From the IMG/VR virus record IMGVR_UViG_3300021371_000063, positions 1-33,078 of that record: a stretch of 33,078 nucleotides of DNA; one strand, written 5' to 3'. The notes below the pieces were generated by a model. It was not told the origin of the DNA. It did no database searches and worked only from the letters and a program-made list of their open reading frames with translations. Position 1 is the first letter of the stretch. Each line of letters starts with the position of its first letter. Positions 1-5,241 of this stretch are shown one piece after another. The DNA is from a virus. A program made the position numbers and the translations under genes.

Positions 1-1780
1 GGCCATGTAACTCACTCGATACAACCGGAACTGGCTGGCCTTGTTGCAACTGCTGGTTTTCAAGATAAGCAATCTTGGTATCTACCGTCTGCCTGTCGTC
101 TTCTTGCGCCGGAACATAGCGATCCGCGAGGTCGTGACCGACACGAGTGCTAACGATGTCACGAGTAAGGTTGCGGCGACCAACGTCGTCGAATTGCCCA
201 CTAATTCCTTGAAGCTCGCGAAGCGAGACGAGTCTGTTTGCGTGCGATCCATTACCAATGGAACGAACTGCTTTGGTCTGTGCGACATCTAATTTATTAA
301 TGAATTCTCTATCTACGCCCCGCTTCTCACAACGGTCGAAGAAATCTTTAATCGCCGCATCAGGCCGCTTGACCTGAACAATACGGCGGACCATCTCGCG
401 CATCAGGCGAGTCCAACTTGAGTAGAATAAGTTTAGCGTTGAACCACTAATCCGTGTAGCCACATCCATGTCCGCTACAACCTGCATCTGGTTCTTGTAT
501 GGCGAAGTCTGGTTCGGCCCATACGGTGACATTGTGTCAGTGTTGAGATTCAACTGCTGCGTGAGATCCTGCAAGGCTGGCTGAACTGCTGTGCCTAAGT
601 TCGGAATCGCCTTCTCAACAATCCGCACATTAGGTGACATCACAGCGTATGCGCCGTAAAAAGTAAAGCTGAGTTCATCTAGAGAGCGTTGATTCTCTGG
701 CTGAATCATCACTGACGACGCTAACATCGCACCATCGATCTGCTGGCAACGAAGTCTGTTACTCGTCTGGACGTGAGAAAAGACCCGCTGGCCAAGTCCT
801 CTAATCGAATGATAAGTGCCATTACTACCAACCCCATATGTGAAGAAGATATACGCCTGTTCAGGTGTATCGTAGCGACTGACCTTCTTGTAGAGAAAAT
901 CTTTAGGACTAGACTCAGCGGAGATGTAATGACTCACACTACCATCAATCTCGCGCACCCAATAATGCAACACGTCAACAGTAGGATTCTGGATACCTGC
1001 ATATAGATCGTTGTTCTTAATCTCTGCCTGCAACGATTCATAGTCAGAATATGAGGTTCCAGATGAGTAGGATCGGCCAGAAGTCCTGACATTATCCATC
1101 ATAACCCGCTTGACCTCTTCTACGTTCCAACCGACCGCCTTAGCGGCCTTCTCATTCTTAATAAAGTGATACAGCTCATGTAGCTGATACTGACGACGAC
1201 CAACGGCAATATCGATAGCATTCTCTGACGCTTGCGACTGGCGTGGAATAAGTATGTCAGCGAAACCGCCGACACGGAACTTCCAGTCTTCTGGTGAGTC
1301 GAAGTATGCAATACCTACTCCGTGCTTAATGAACTGTGTGCAGAGGCGGAGGTAGCTACTGTGGAACTCCGGCCAGCGGCGGAAGAGGTTTGTCAGCTCC
1401 GCTGCTACGATGTCCTCCTTCGGGCCTACTTCGCTTCTCTCGCCCGTTGTGGCTTTCACTTCCACGAGCTTCTCTAAAGAGCTGTAAAGGTCCACATAGG
1501 CCGAAAGAGAGATGTCTAGCAAACGCTGCGCTTCGCCGAAGTTCAAGTTGGTCTTTAACGCCTGACCACTCGCCGCGAGCTGAGTTGCACTATATGGGGC
1601 AACCCCATCAAACATACTATCGATGCGAGAACGATTAACGGCGGACTTCTCATCTGCGCGGAGCAAGGTTGCGAATATCCCGATAGCCGATTTAACATCC
1701 TTAAGACGTGTTTCAACAGGCTTACCCTTCTCATCAAGGCTCCCTAAGTCGAGGCCGTCTAAGTCAATTAAGTTTGACAT
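1..1780 (-). CDS. Probable portal (head-tail connector) protein, partial
   Basis: Translating the minus strand from the ATG at 1780 gives an uninterrupted frame of 593 codons to the window edge, so the C-terminus is missing. The protein is mixed alpha/beta and hydrophilic, has no signal peptide, and becomes glutamine-rich near residue 574 (ENQQLQQGQ). Segments near residues 320-330 (GTYHSIRGLGQ) and 437-462 (TRISGSTLNLFYSSWTRLM, followed by a basic helix) resemble the conserved core and long helix of podovirus head-to-tail connector portals. In that family the protein forms the dodecameric DNA gate at the capsid vertex that docks terminase. The start is supported by a near-consensus promoter placed just upstream. 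Two homing-endonuclease-like genes lie upstream on the same strand. The family call comes from overall pattern rather than a decisive motif; another large structural protein is possible. Confidence 0.6.
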   Translation of the reverse strand, partial: MSNLIDLDGLDLGSLDEKGKPVETRLKDVKSAIGIFATLLRADEKSAVNRSRIDSMFDGVAPYSATQLAASGQALKTNLNFGEAQRLLDISLSAYVDLYSSLEKLVEVKATTGERSEVGPKEDIVAAELTNLFRRWPEFHSSYLRLCTQFIKHGVGIAYFDSPEDWKFRVGGFADILIPRQSQASENAIDIAVGRRQYQLHELYHFIKNEKAAKAVGWNVEEVKRVMMDNVRTSGRSYSSGTSYSDYESLQAEIKNNDLYAGIQNPTVDVLHYWVREIDGSVSHYISAESSPKDFLYKKVSRYDTPEQAYIFFTYGVGSNGTYHSIRGLGQRVFSHVQTSNRLRCQQIDGAMLASSVMIQPENQRSLDELSFTFYGAYAVMSPNVRIVEKAIPNLGTAVQPALQDLTQQLNLNTDTMSPYGPNQTSPYKNQMQVVADMDVATRISGSTLNLFYSSWTRLMREMVRRIVQVKRPDAAIKDFFDRCEKRGVDREFINKLDVAQTKAVRSIGNGSHANRLVSLRELQGISGQFDDVGRRNLTRDIVSTRVGHDLADRYVPAQEDDRQTVDTKIAYLENQQLQQGQPVPVVSSELHG

Positions 1781-1788
1781 ACTAGGCG

Positions 1789-1817
1789 AGTATATTGAAT
1801 TGACAGTCAATGTCAAT
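1789..1817 (-). promoter_or_regulatory. Sigma70-like promoter for the portal gene, overlapping a palindrome
   Basis: On the minus strand a perfect -35 TTGACA (1816-1811), a 16-bp spacer and a -10 TATACT (1794-1789) stand 8 bases before the portal ATG at 1780. The -35 lies in a perfect inverted repeat, ATTGACA (1799-1805) and TGTCAAT (1811-1817), around a 5-base centre. A repressor or activator could therefore bind over the -35 box. Transcription would begin within a base or two of the ATG, giving a leaderless or nearly leaderless mRNA. Confidence 0.6.
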
Positions 1818-2247
1818 CATTGGGGTAAGCCTCCTCCATTATCTTATCAACTCGAACTAAGTGAACTCTCCCATCCTCTGTAACCAGACGGACGTAGTCG
1901 CTCCCATGTATATACCGCTTCGATACAATAAACGGAGTATTACGTTTTTTCTTTGGGAGGTTTTTACATTTCCAAATAGCACCCCAAGGAGTCACTTTAT
2001 AGTCAGGATAACCTTCTACAGTAACCATTTCCTGATCGGGAGGTTCTGAAGACGTAGCTACGTTACAGAAATTATGGTTAACCCACTTCTGTCTACCGTC
2101 ATCAGCTACGACGCGAGTCGCGTAATACTTCCCTTTCCAGAACTTAGTTAGTTTTTTGTTAGAAACTACATTAACTACGCAATCATCGGAACCCATTAAG
2201 TAGTTTGATGCCCCGTAAATAGGTCTATAGGTTGTTTTCTTTTCCAT
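1813..2247 (-). CDS. NUMOD4-like DNA-binding protein (homing-endonuclease relative, no nuclease domain seen)
   Basis: 144 residues. The C-terminal half has the NUMOD4-type layout of phage HNH homing endonucleases: an EGYPDYKVTPWGAIW segment (a 'gYe.YeVSn.GrV' equivalent), a basic linker, then SDYVRLVTEDGR and VRVDKIMEEAYPN in place of the usual 'vHrLVa.aF'. The N-terminal half (SNYLMGSDDCVVNVVSNKKL through VVADDGRQKWVNHNFC) looks like a second, weaker copy of the same unit. NUMOD modules bind DNA and normally sit beside an HNH or GIY-YIG nuclease; none is visible here. The gene lies between a basic YYxxN-repeat protein and the portal gene on the same strand. It may be a nuclease-less remnant or a domesticated DNA-binding protein. 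Confidence 0.6.
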   Translation of the reverse strand: MEKKTTYRPIYGASNYLMGSDDCVVNVVSNKKLTKFWKGKYYATRVVADDGRQKWVNHNFCNVATSSEPPDQEMVTVEGYPDYKVTPWGAIWKCKNLPKKKRNTPFIVSKRYIHGSDYVRLVTEDGRVHLVRVDKIMEEAYPND

Positions 2248-2281
2248 GTATTTACAATGTGTTTTAGGTTATAGCCGGTTC

Positions 2282-2352
2282 AAAAACTTTTTCTCAGCTC
2301 TTTACTCTTTATATACTTACTATAAAGAGTAAATATCTATAGAAAAGTTTTT
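2282..2352. repeat. Nested palindromic element, copy 1
   Basis: The inner core is TTTACTCTTTATA (2301-2313), a 7-base centre TACTTAC (2314-2320) and the exact complement TATAAAGAGTAAA (2321-2333): 13-bp perfect arms. Outer A/T-rich arms AAAAACTTTTTCT (2282-2294) and AGAAAAGTTTTTT (2340-2352) are also nearly complementary, giving a palindrome within a palindrome. The 33-bp core recurs as its exact reverse complement at 21212-21244. This copy overlaps the 3' end of the gene at 2337-2609 and lies upstream of the NUMOD4-like gene. Its function is unknown; operator, terminator or recombination site are all possible. Confidence 0.85.
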
Positions 2353-2609
2353 TTTCTGGTTTTTCGAGCAGCAGTCTTTCGCCTCTGTGTGAGTATACGG
2401 CCCCTATTTTCGACGTAATACGCTCTATTGTAAGCACTTAACTTCTTTTTGCGGGATTCTTCCTGTTCCGGTTCCAAGACCTCGTTTATTTCTTTTCTTC
2501 TTCTAAAACGCTCTTTTGATTCCCTGTAGTATTTGTTTTGATACGCGAGCCTCTTGTCTCTGTTTGCTAAATAATACTCACGTTTCTTCTTAGGGTCGTA
2601 TTTTTGCAT
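2337..2609 (-). CDS. Small basic protein with YYxxNR-type repeats
   Basis: About 90 residues from the ATG at 2609. An upstream in-frame start at 2687 is less likely because a promoter-like sequence lies between them. The protein is very basic, lysine/arginine/tyrosine rich and helical, with repeated units such as KREYYLANRDKRLAYQNKYY and later NRAYYVENRGRIL. Such YYxxN(R/K) helical repeats are common in small phage proteins and in DNA-binding extensions of phage HNH endonucleases, which agrees with the NUMOD4-like neighbour. The C-terminus (KTARKTRKKTFL) is encoded across an arm of the palindromic element. Nucleic-acid binding is inferred from composition; no catalytic domain is seen. Confidence 0.6.
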   Translation of the reverse strand: MQKYDPKKKREYYLANRDKRLAYQNKYYRESKERFRRRKEINEVLEPEQEESRKKKLSAYNRAYYVENRGRILTQRRKTAARKTRKKTFL

Positions 2610-2614
2610 ACACA

Positions 2615-2642
2615 AACTTATCAGAAGCAGCATGCTCGTCAA
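2615..2642 (-). promoter_or_regulatory. Putative promoter for the basic YYxxN-repeat gene
   Basis: On the minus strand, -35 TTGACG (2642-2637), a 16-bp spacer and -10 TAAGTT (2620-2615) end 5 bases before the ATG at 2609. The -10 region read as TAAGTTTG also fits the TAnnTTTG form used by Bacteroidota, with TTG 19 bases upstream. The placement next to the start codon matches the promoters at 1789-1816 and 21136-21164. Confidence 0.4.
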
Positions 2643-2728
2643 TTTTTTTCTAAATACAGATATATACATGTGCCAGCTCGCGCACAAAAGCGCGCCCCCA
2701 CCCGTGGCGTGTCCTGTATCACGAACCC

Positions 2729-2755
2729 TGAACCATGAACAAAGTTCATGGATCA
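2729..2755. repeat. Perfect hairpin CCATGAAC/GTTCATGG
   Basis: CCATGAAC (2733-2740) and GTTCATGG (2744-2751) are exact complements around a 3-base AAA loop. After one A-A mismatch the pairing continues with TGA/TCA, giving an 11-of-12-bp stem over 2729-2755. No T-run follows on the plus strand, so a simple terminator is unlikely. Confidence 0.75.
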
Positions 2756-2767
2756 GGAAAAATGTTT

Positions 2768-2846
2768 CGGGATTCGGGGTTCACCCTTCGGGTGAAGGCT
2801 CTTAAGGAGAGATTCCGTTGGAATGTCGAATGAACCCCGAATCCCG
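2768..2846. other. Cloverleaf-like structured element (candidate ncRNA or DNA structure)
   Basis: CGGGATTCGGGGTTCA (2768-2783) is the exact reverse complement of TGAACCCCGAATCCCG (2831-2846), a 16-bp closing stem. The 47 bases it encloses hold three further hairpins: TTCACCC/GGGTGAA (2780-2786 with 2790-2796), CTCT/AGAG (2799-2802 with 2808-2811) and ATTCC/GGAAT (2812-2816 with 2820-2824). The first shares TTCA with the closing stem, so the fold could switch between a 16-bp stem and a 12-bp stem plus a 7-bp arm. It is not a tRNA: no anticodon arm, T-loop or CCA is present. Whether it acts as RNA or DNA is unknown. Confidence 0.6.
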
Positions 2847-2864
2847 TATCCCTATGCACGAATC

Positions 2865-2892
2865 CGTGTGCATGTATACGTGTGCATGTATA
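2865..2892. repeat. Tandem 14-bp direct repeat (iteron-like)
   Basis: CGTGTGCATGTATA occurs twice head to tail (2865-2878 and 2879-2892). A partial inverted copy, TATACATGTG, is found at about 2673-2682, and CCTATGCACG (2851-2860) is a partial inverted version. Such iterons commonly bind initiators or repressors. Confidence 0.65.
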
Positions 2893-2907
2893 GGCGCAGC
2901 GCGCACA

Positions 2908-2922
2908 GTCATCGAAGATGAC
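2908..2922. repeat. Short perfect hairpin GTCATC/GATGAC
   Basis: Exact 6-bp arms with a GAA loop lie about 30 bases upstream of the first plus-strand start codon. A leader hairpin in the mRNA is possible. Confidence 0.5.
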
Positions 2923-2952
2923 GAGAGGATGAGTCGATGGCCTTAGAGGGTG

Positions 2953-3150
2953 ATGACCAAAAACGAATTGACCGAACTACTTAAACCTCATTTGCAAACC
3001 CAAGAATCTATCTCGACGATCAAAGATCTTGATGAGATGGAGATAGACTCCTTCGTGAAGGAGATGAGTTGGATGCTACCACAATGGTGGGAAACGCCGG
3101 ATGAGGTCGCTGACCTCTTTAGCGATTACTTCGCATGTGAGATCGCCTAA
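2953..3150 (+). CDS. Small acidic hypothetical protein
   Basis: 65 residues from the ATG at 2953. A GTG three bases earlier could also serve. AGAGGG at 2945-2950 is an unusually good Shine-Dalgarno-like sequence for this window but sits very close to the ATG. The protein is acidic and helical (TELLKPHLQTQ, DEMEIDSFVKEMSWMLPQWW) with a tryptophan-rich centre; no known domain was recognised. It is the first gene of the plus-strand accessory block and is followed by a hairpin-containing spacer. The role is unknown; small, highly charged, promoter-proximal proteins of phages are often host-takeover or anti-defence factors, which is only a possibility here. Confidence 0.6.
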   Translation: MTKNELTELLKPHLQTQESISTIKDLDEMEIDSFVKEMSWMLPQWWETPDEVADLFSDYFACEIA

Positions 3151-3169
3151 GCCCGCAGCCTGCCCGCTG

Positions 3170-3226
3170 CTCCCTTTAAAAGGGAGTGGCTGGACGGCTC
3201 GATAGCCTTAACAATTGAAACTATGA
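3170..3226 (+). promoter_or_regulatory. Hairpin-plus-leader cassette, copy A
   Basis: CTCCCTTT (3170-3177) pairs with AAAGGGAG (3179-3186); in practice this is a 6-bp stem with a 5-base loop. It is followed by a leader starting AGCCTTAACAATTGAAAC (3204-3221) that runs into the next start codon. The same hairpin and an identical 23-base leader through the ATG recur at 3485-3540. There is no T-run, so it is more likely an mRNA processing, stability or translation-control element than a terminator. Confidence 0.7.
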
Positions 3227-3465
3227 CAACCAAAGCTGAATTAGCCCAAGAAAACACCGATCTTAAGATCGAAATCCACAAAGCTCATCAAGCTCTTACA
3301 GAGCTAAGAGCTTACCTCCTAAGCCCCAAGTTTCACCGTGATACCACGGTGCAAACTGCCGATGTTCTTCGTCGTCTTGACGAAGTCAAACTGCCCTATG
3401 ACGAACAAGTCGCAAGATGGGTAGGTATAACTGAAGCCTACGATAATAAAATGGTCAGATCCTAA
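3223..3465 (+). CDS. Small helical (coiled-coil) hypothetical protein
   Basis: 80 residues. The N-terminal half is a likely coiled coil (AELAQENTDLKIEIHKAHQA and a following leucine-rich stretch); the rest is charged and helical. No catalytic motif or known domain was recognised. The ATG follows the repeated AACAATTGAAAC leader with no Shine-Dalgarno sequence, exactly as for the next gene, so the two are probably translated under the same control. Function unknown. Confidence 0.6.
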   Translation: MTTKAELAQENTDLKIEIHKAHQALTELRAYLLSPKFHRDTTVQTADVLRRLDEVKLPYDEQVARWVGITEAYDNKMVRS

Positions 3466-3480
3466 TCCCGCACAGCATAC

Positions 3481-3540
3481 GCCTCTCCCTTTCAAAGGGA
3501 GGGGCTAACCACTCAACAGCCTTAACAATTGAAACTATGA
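3481..3540 (+). promoter_or_regulatory. Hairpin-plus-leader cassette, copy B
   Basis: GCCTCTCCCTTT (3481-3492) pairs with AAAGGGAGGGGC (3494-3505) with one G-U wobble. The same leader as copy A then runs over 3518-3540 into the ATG at 3537. The two copies are identical over 23 bases through the start codon and differ in the outer stem, which argues for selection on the leader and on base-pairing. Confidence 0.7.
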
Positions 3541-4421
3541 TTACTACCGTAAAACATAAAACCCTGATAGCCTTCTCTCAAGCTGCCTTGGCAGCAACCA
3601 AAGAAGGAAAGACTGTGGCTATGCCACAAGAAATAAAGACTGCCAGTAAGCATTGGCAGAATTGCTTTGCAAACTTCATCCTGTGGCAGCATTCCCTTGT
3701 CACTAGTGACGAAGCCGGAATCGCCATTGGTGTGAAAGGCAAAGCCTTCGCTGCGAATGGTAACAAGAAACTACCGTTTCTAAGCTGGTCATCCATGCCA
3801 CTCATGGACTGCGGCGGAGCCGGAGAATGTAAGAACTTCTGCTATAGCCTGAAAGGCTGGAGGAATGTTCACCCTTTCTTCCGCCAACTTCGTAACAGTC
3901 TCTTACAGAGATTCCGTTTTGACCTTGTCCAAGCAGAGCTTGACCGTGTCTTACAGACAAAGCAGTTCAAGTCACAATCGAAGATTGACTTCCGACTCTT
4001 TGTTGACGGTGACTTCGACTCTGTCGAAACGGTAGACAAGTGGATGACCTTACTTCGTAACAAGCCGATCTTGAAAGCTTACGGCTACAGCAAAAGCTGG
4101 GAAGAGCTTGCCAGTTTCACTGGAGAGTGGCCTACAAACTACCGTTTGAATCTCTCAAATGGCAGTCGGTTCAATGAGAACAGCGGGATTGCAAGACGTG
4201 TTCTAGCCTTGCCGATCACGAGAGGTTGGTTCAAAGCAATCGGCTCCAAAGGAGGGGTCGAATACAATACGACAGAATACAGACAGAAGGCGCGAGAATA
4301 CGCCAAAGAGGCGGGACTAAAGCGTGTCTTCATATGTTCTGGTCTCTGCGGTGAATGCACTCCACAAGGCCACTTCTGTGGCTCCGATAACAAAGCTGAC
4401 GTAGTTATCCTGACTCACTAA
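3537..4421 (+). CDS. GP88-like cysteine-motif phage protein
   Basis: 294 residues. It resembles the phage Gene product 88 (GP88) family, whose members carry a Cys-rich segment followed by a conserved 'R..N', a 'GDF' and a 'ygYsKs' motif. Here C92, C98 and C102 (CGGAGECKNFCYS) are followed by RNSLL, then LFVDGDFDS, KAYGYSKSW and NYRLNLSNGSRFN. A second Cys cluster near the C-terminus (C267, C271, C274, C281 in ICSGLCGECTPQGHFC) could bind zinc or an Fe-S cluster. The family is of unknown function; the Cys arrangement recalls radical-SAM-like proteins, but the classical CxxxCxxC is absent. Preceded by leader cassette copy B and followed by a heptamer repeat. Confidence 0.6.
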   Translation: MITTVKHKTLIAFSQAALAATKEGKTVAMPQEIKTASKHWQNCFANFILWQHSLVTSDEAGIAIGVKGKAFAANGNKKLPFLSWSSMPLMDCGGAGECKNFCYSLKGWRNVHPFFRQLRNSLLQRFRFDLVQAELDRVLQTKQFKSQSKIDFRLFVDGDFDSVETVDKWMTLLRNKPILKAYGYSKSWEELASFTGEWPTNYRLNLSNGSRFNENSGIARRVLALPITRGWFKAIGSKGGVEYNTTEYRQKAREYAKEAGLKRVFICSGLCGECTPQGHFCGSDNKADVVILTH

Positions 4422-4449
4422 CCCCGAACCCCGAACCCCGAACCCCGAA
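4422..4449. repeat. Tandem heptamer (CCCCGAA)x4
   Basis: Four exact copies of CCCCGAA start directly after the GP88-like stop codon and end 11 bases before the next ATG. Related phrases (ACCCCGAACCA, GAATCCCGAACCC, CGAACCCTGAACC) occur at about 2722, 2833, 4659, 6834 and 7352, all in the 2.7-7.4 kb block. The arms of the cloverleaf element use the same unit. Confidence 0.85.
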
Positions 4450-4460
4450 CCACTAATCAG

Positions 4461-4655
4461 ATGCCCATACAGAACGAGACGCTGAAGCGTGACATGACAG
4501 AGATAAACGAAGTCCGCGAAAAGCTTGCGGATTACCTCAAGAGCGAAGCTTTCGACGTAAACTCTAAAGCTAAAATTAAGCGTGACTTGCGTCGATACCT
4601 CGCCGAAATCAGGAACACCACAGACCTTACTCTGTGGGACGATGATCTTCGATAA
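4461..4655 (+). CDS. Small charged helical hypothetical protein
   Basis: 64 residues, almost entirely charged helix (EINEVREKLADYLKSEAF, KAKIKRDLRRYLAEI). It has no known domain and no membrane segment. The ATG lies 11 bases after the heptamer repeat, and no Shine-Dalgarno sequence is seen. It is followed by a gene whose start is preceded by another CCCCGAACCA phrase. Function unknown. Confidence 0.5.
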   Translation: MPIQNETLKRDMTEINEVREKLADYLKSEAFDVNSKAKIKRDLRRYLAEIRNTTDLTLWDDDLR

Positions 4656-4671
4656 CCAACCCCGAACCATT

Positions 4672-4854
4672 ATGATTATAGAAGTAACCCAACGAGAAGT
4701 GTATGGAAACACGCTGACATATGTGGCAGATGCCGCAGTGCAGCGATCCATACAGAAGTTAACGGGACGAAAGTCCTTGACCGATGGTGACATCCAAGCT
4801 CTAAAGGAGTTAGGTTTCACCTTAAGATTAAAAATAACGACCGTATCAATATGA
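4672..4854 (+). CDS. Small hypothetical protein
   Basis: 60 residues from the ATG at 4672. An upstream in-frame start at 4582 would overlap most of the preceding gene and is less likely. The protein has a beta-like N-terminus (MIIEVTQREVYGNTLTYVAD) and a helical end (DGDIQALKELGF). No known family was recognised. It overlaps the next gene by four bases (ATGA, 4851-4854), so the two are probably translationally coupled. Confidence 0.5.
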   Translation: MIIEVTQREVYGNTLTYVADAAVQRSIQKLTGRKSLTDGDIQALKELGFTLRLKITTVSI

Positions 4855-5081
4855 GTAAGAATGTATATGAATGGGGCCTGACTTTAAAGTCGGGCGTTGA
4901 AATTGTCTCTCCTGAGTTGGCGAAGCTCGCCCCGTGGAGGGAGGAAGCTACCAGCCTGTATCTAGCCTGCGATACCTTTATCAAAGGCTATCTGGTCTCC
5001 CGTAGTTTGGCATACTCACACGGCGATTACCTCGCCCAAGTGCCTGAGAAATTCCAATTGGAATGGGAAGCAAACCGATAA
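4851..5081 (+). CDS. Small hypothetical protein
   Basis: 76 residues, soluble, rich in aromatic residues (W8, W29, Y37), no recognised domain. Its start overlaps the stop of the previous gene in an ATGA, suggesting translational coupling. It is followed 13 bases later by a very small membrane-type gene. Function unknown. Confidence 0.5.
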   Translation: MSKNVYEWGLTLKSGVEIVSPELAKLAPWREEATSLYLACDTFIKGYLVSRSLAYSHGDYLAQVPEKFQLEWEANR

Positions 5082-5094
5082 CCTATAAAAAGTT

Positions 5095-5220
5095 ATGACC
5101 TATAGACAACTGACATGGGCAATCGCCGGATTCATTCCGGCAGTTGCCGCCCTCCACGCCATTGGCATTGACACAATCGTCCGCGCCGTGATCCAACTGC
5201 TATTTAATGCTTTTGGGTAA
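5095..5220 (+). CDS. Tiny predicted membrane protein
   Basis: 41 residues from the ATG at 5095, ending in TAA at 5220. The sequence is mostly hydrophobic with two short apolar stretches (WAIAGFIPAVAALHAIGI and IVRAVIQLLFNAFG) separated by an aspartate, compatible with one membrane span or an amphipathic hairpin. It fits tightly between two plus-strand genes. Small hydrophobic phage proteins can be holins, superinfection-exclusion or host-inhibition peptides; nothing here chooses among these. Confidence 0.4.
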   Translation: MTYRQLTWAIAGFIPAVAALHAIGIDTIVRAVIQLLFNAFG

Positions 5221-5228
5221 TAAACAAT

Positions 5229-5241
5229 AACCAAATAAAAT
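5229..5241 (+). promoter_or_regulatory. A-rich translation leader AACCAAATAAAAT
   Basis: The same 13 bases precede the gene at 28132 (28113-28125), and a close version precedes the DUF932 gene (about 6067-6082). All three lack a Shine-Dalgarno sequence. The leader probably assists ribosome binding through A-rich single-stranded RNA. Confidence 0.5.

Larger units (their letters stand above)
2643..2952. other. Structured divergent intergenic region
   Basis: No convincing gene is present between the minus-strand gene starting at 2609 and the plus-strand gene starting at 2953. The stretch holds at least five perfect or near-perfect inverted repeats, a tandem 14-bp repeat and GC-rich alternating CGCG/GCGC runs near 2679-2696 and 2894-2905. 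It must contain the promoter for the plus-strand accessory block, but no clean -35/-10 pair was found for it. A regulatory region, replication origin or non-coding RNA gene are all compatible. Confidence 0.6.

Noticed and set aside
1336-1638. Plus-strand 100-codon frame in the portal gene
   Set aside because: Antisense to a continuous portal-like frame; Arg/Ser/Pro-rich composition typical of a shadow.
2768-2846. tRNA gene or tRNA-like remnant
   Set aside because: The closing stem is 12-16 bp, far longer than an acceptor stem, and there is no anticodon loop, T-loop sequence or CCA on either strand.
4422-4449. CRISPR array or mini-array
   Set aside because: The units are 7 bases in direct tandem with no spacers.
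4317-4820. Minus-strand 167-codon frame
   Set aside because: It runs antisense through the GP88-like gene end, the heptamer repeat and two small genes, with low-complexity sequence from the repeat; plus-strand genes explain the region better.
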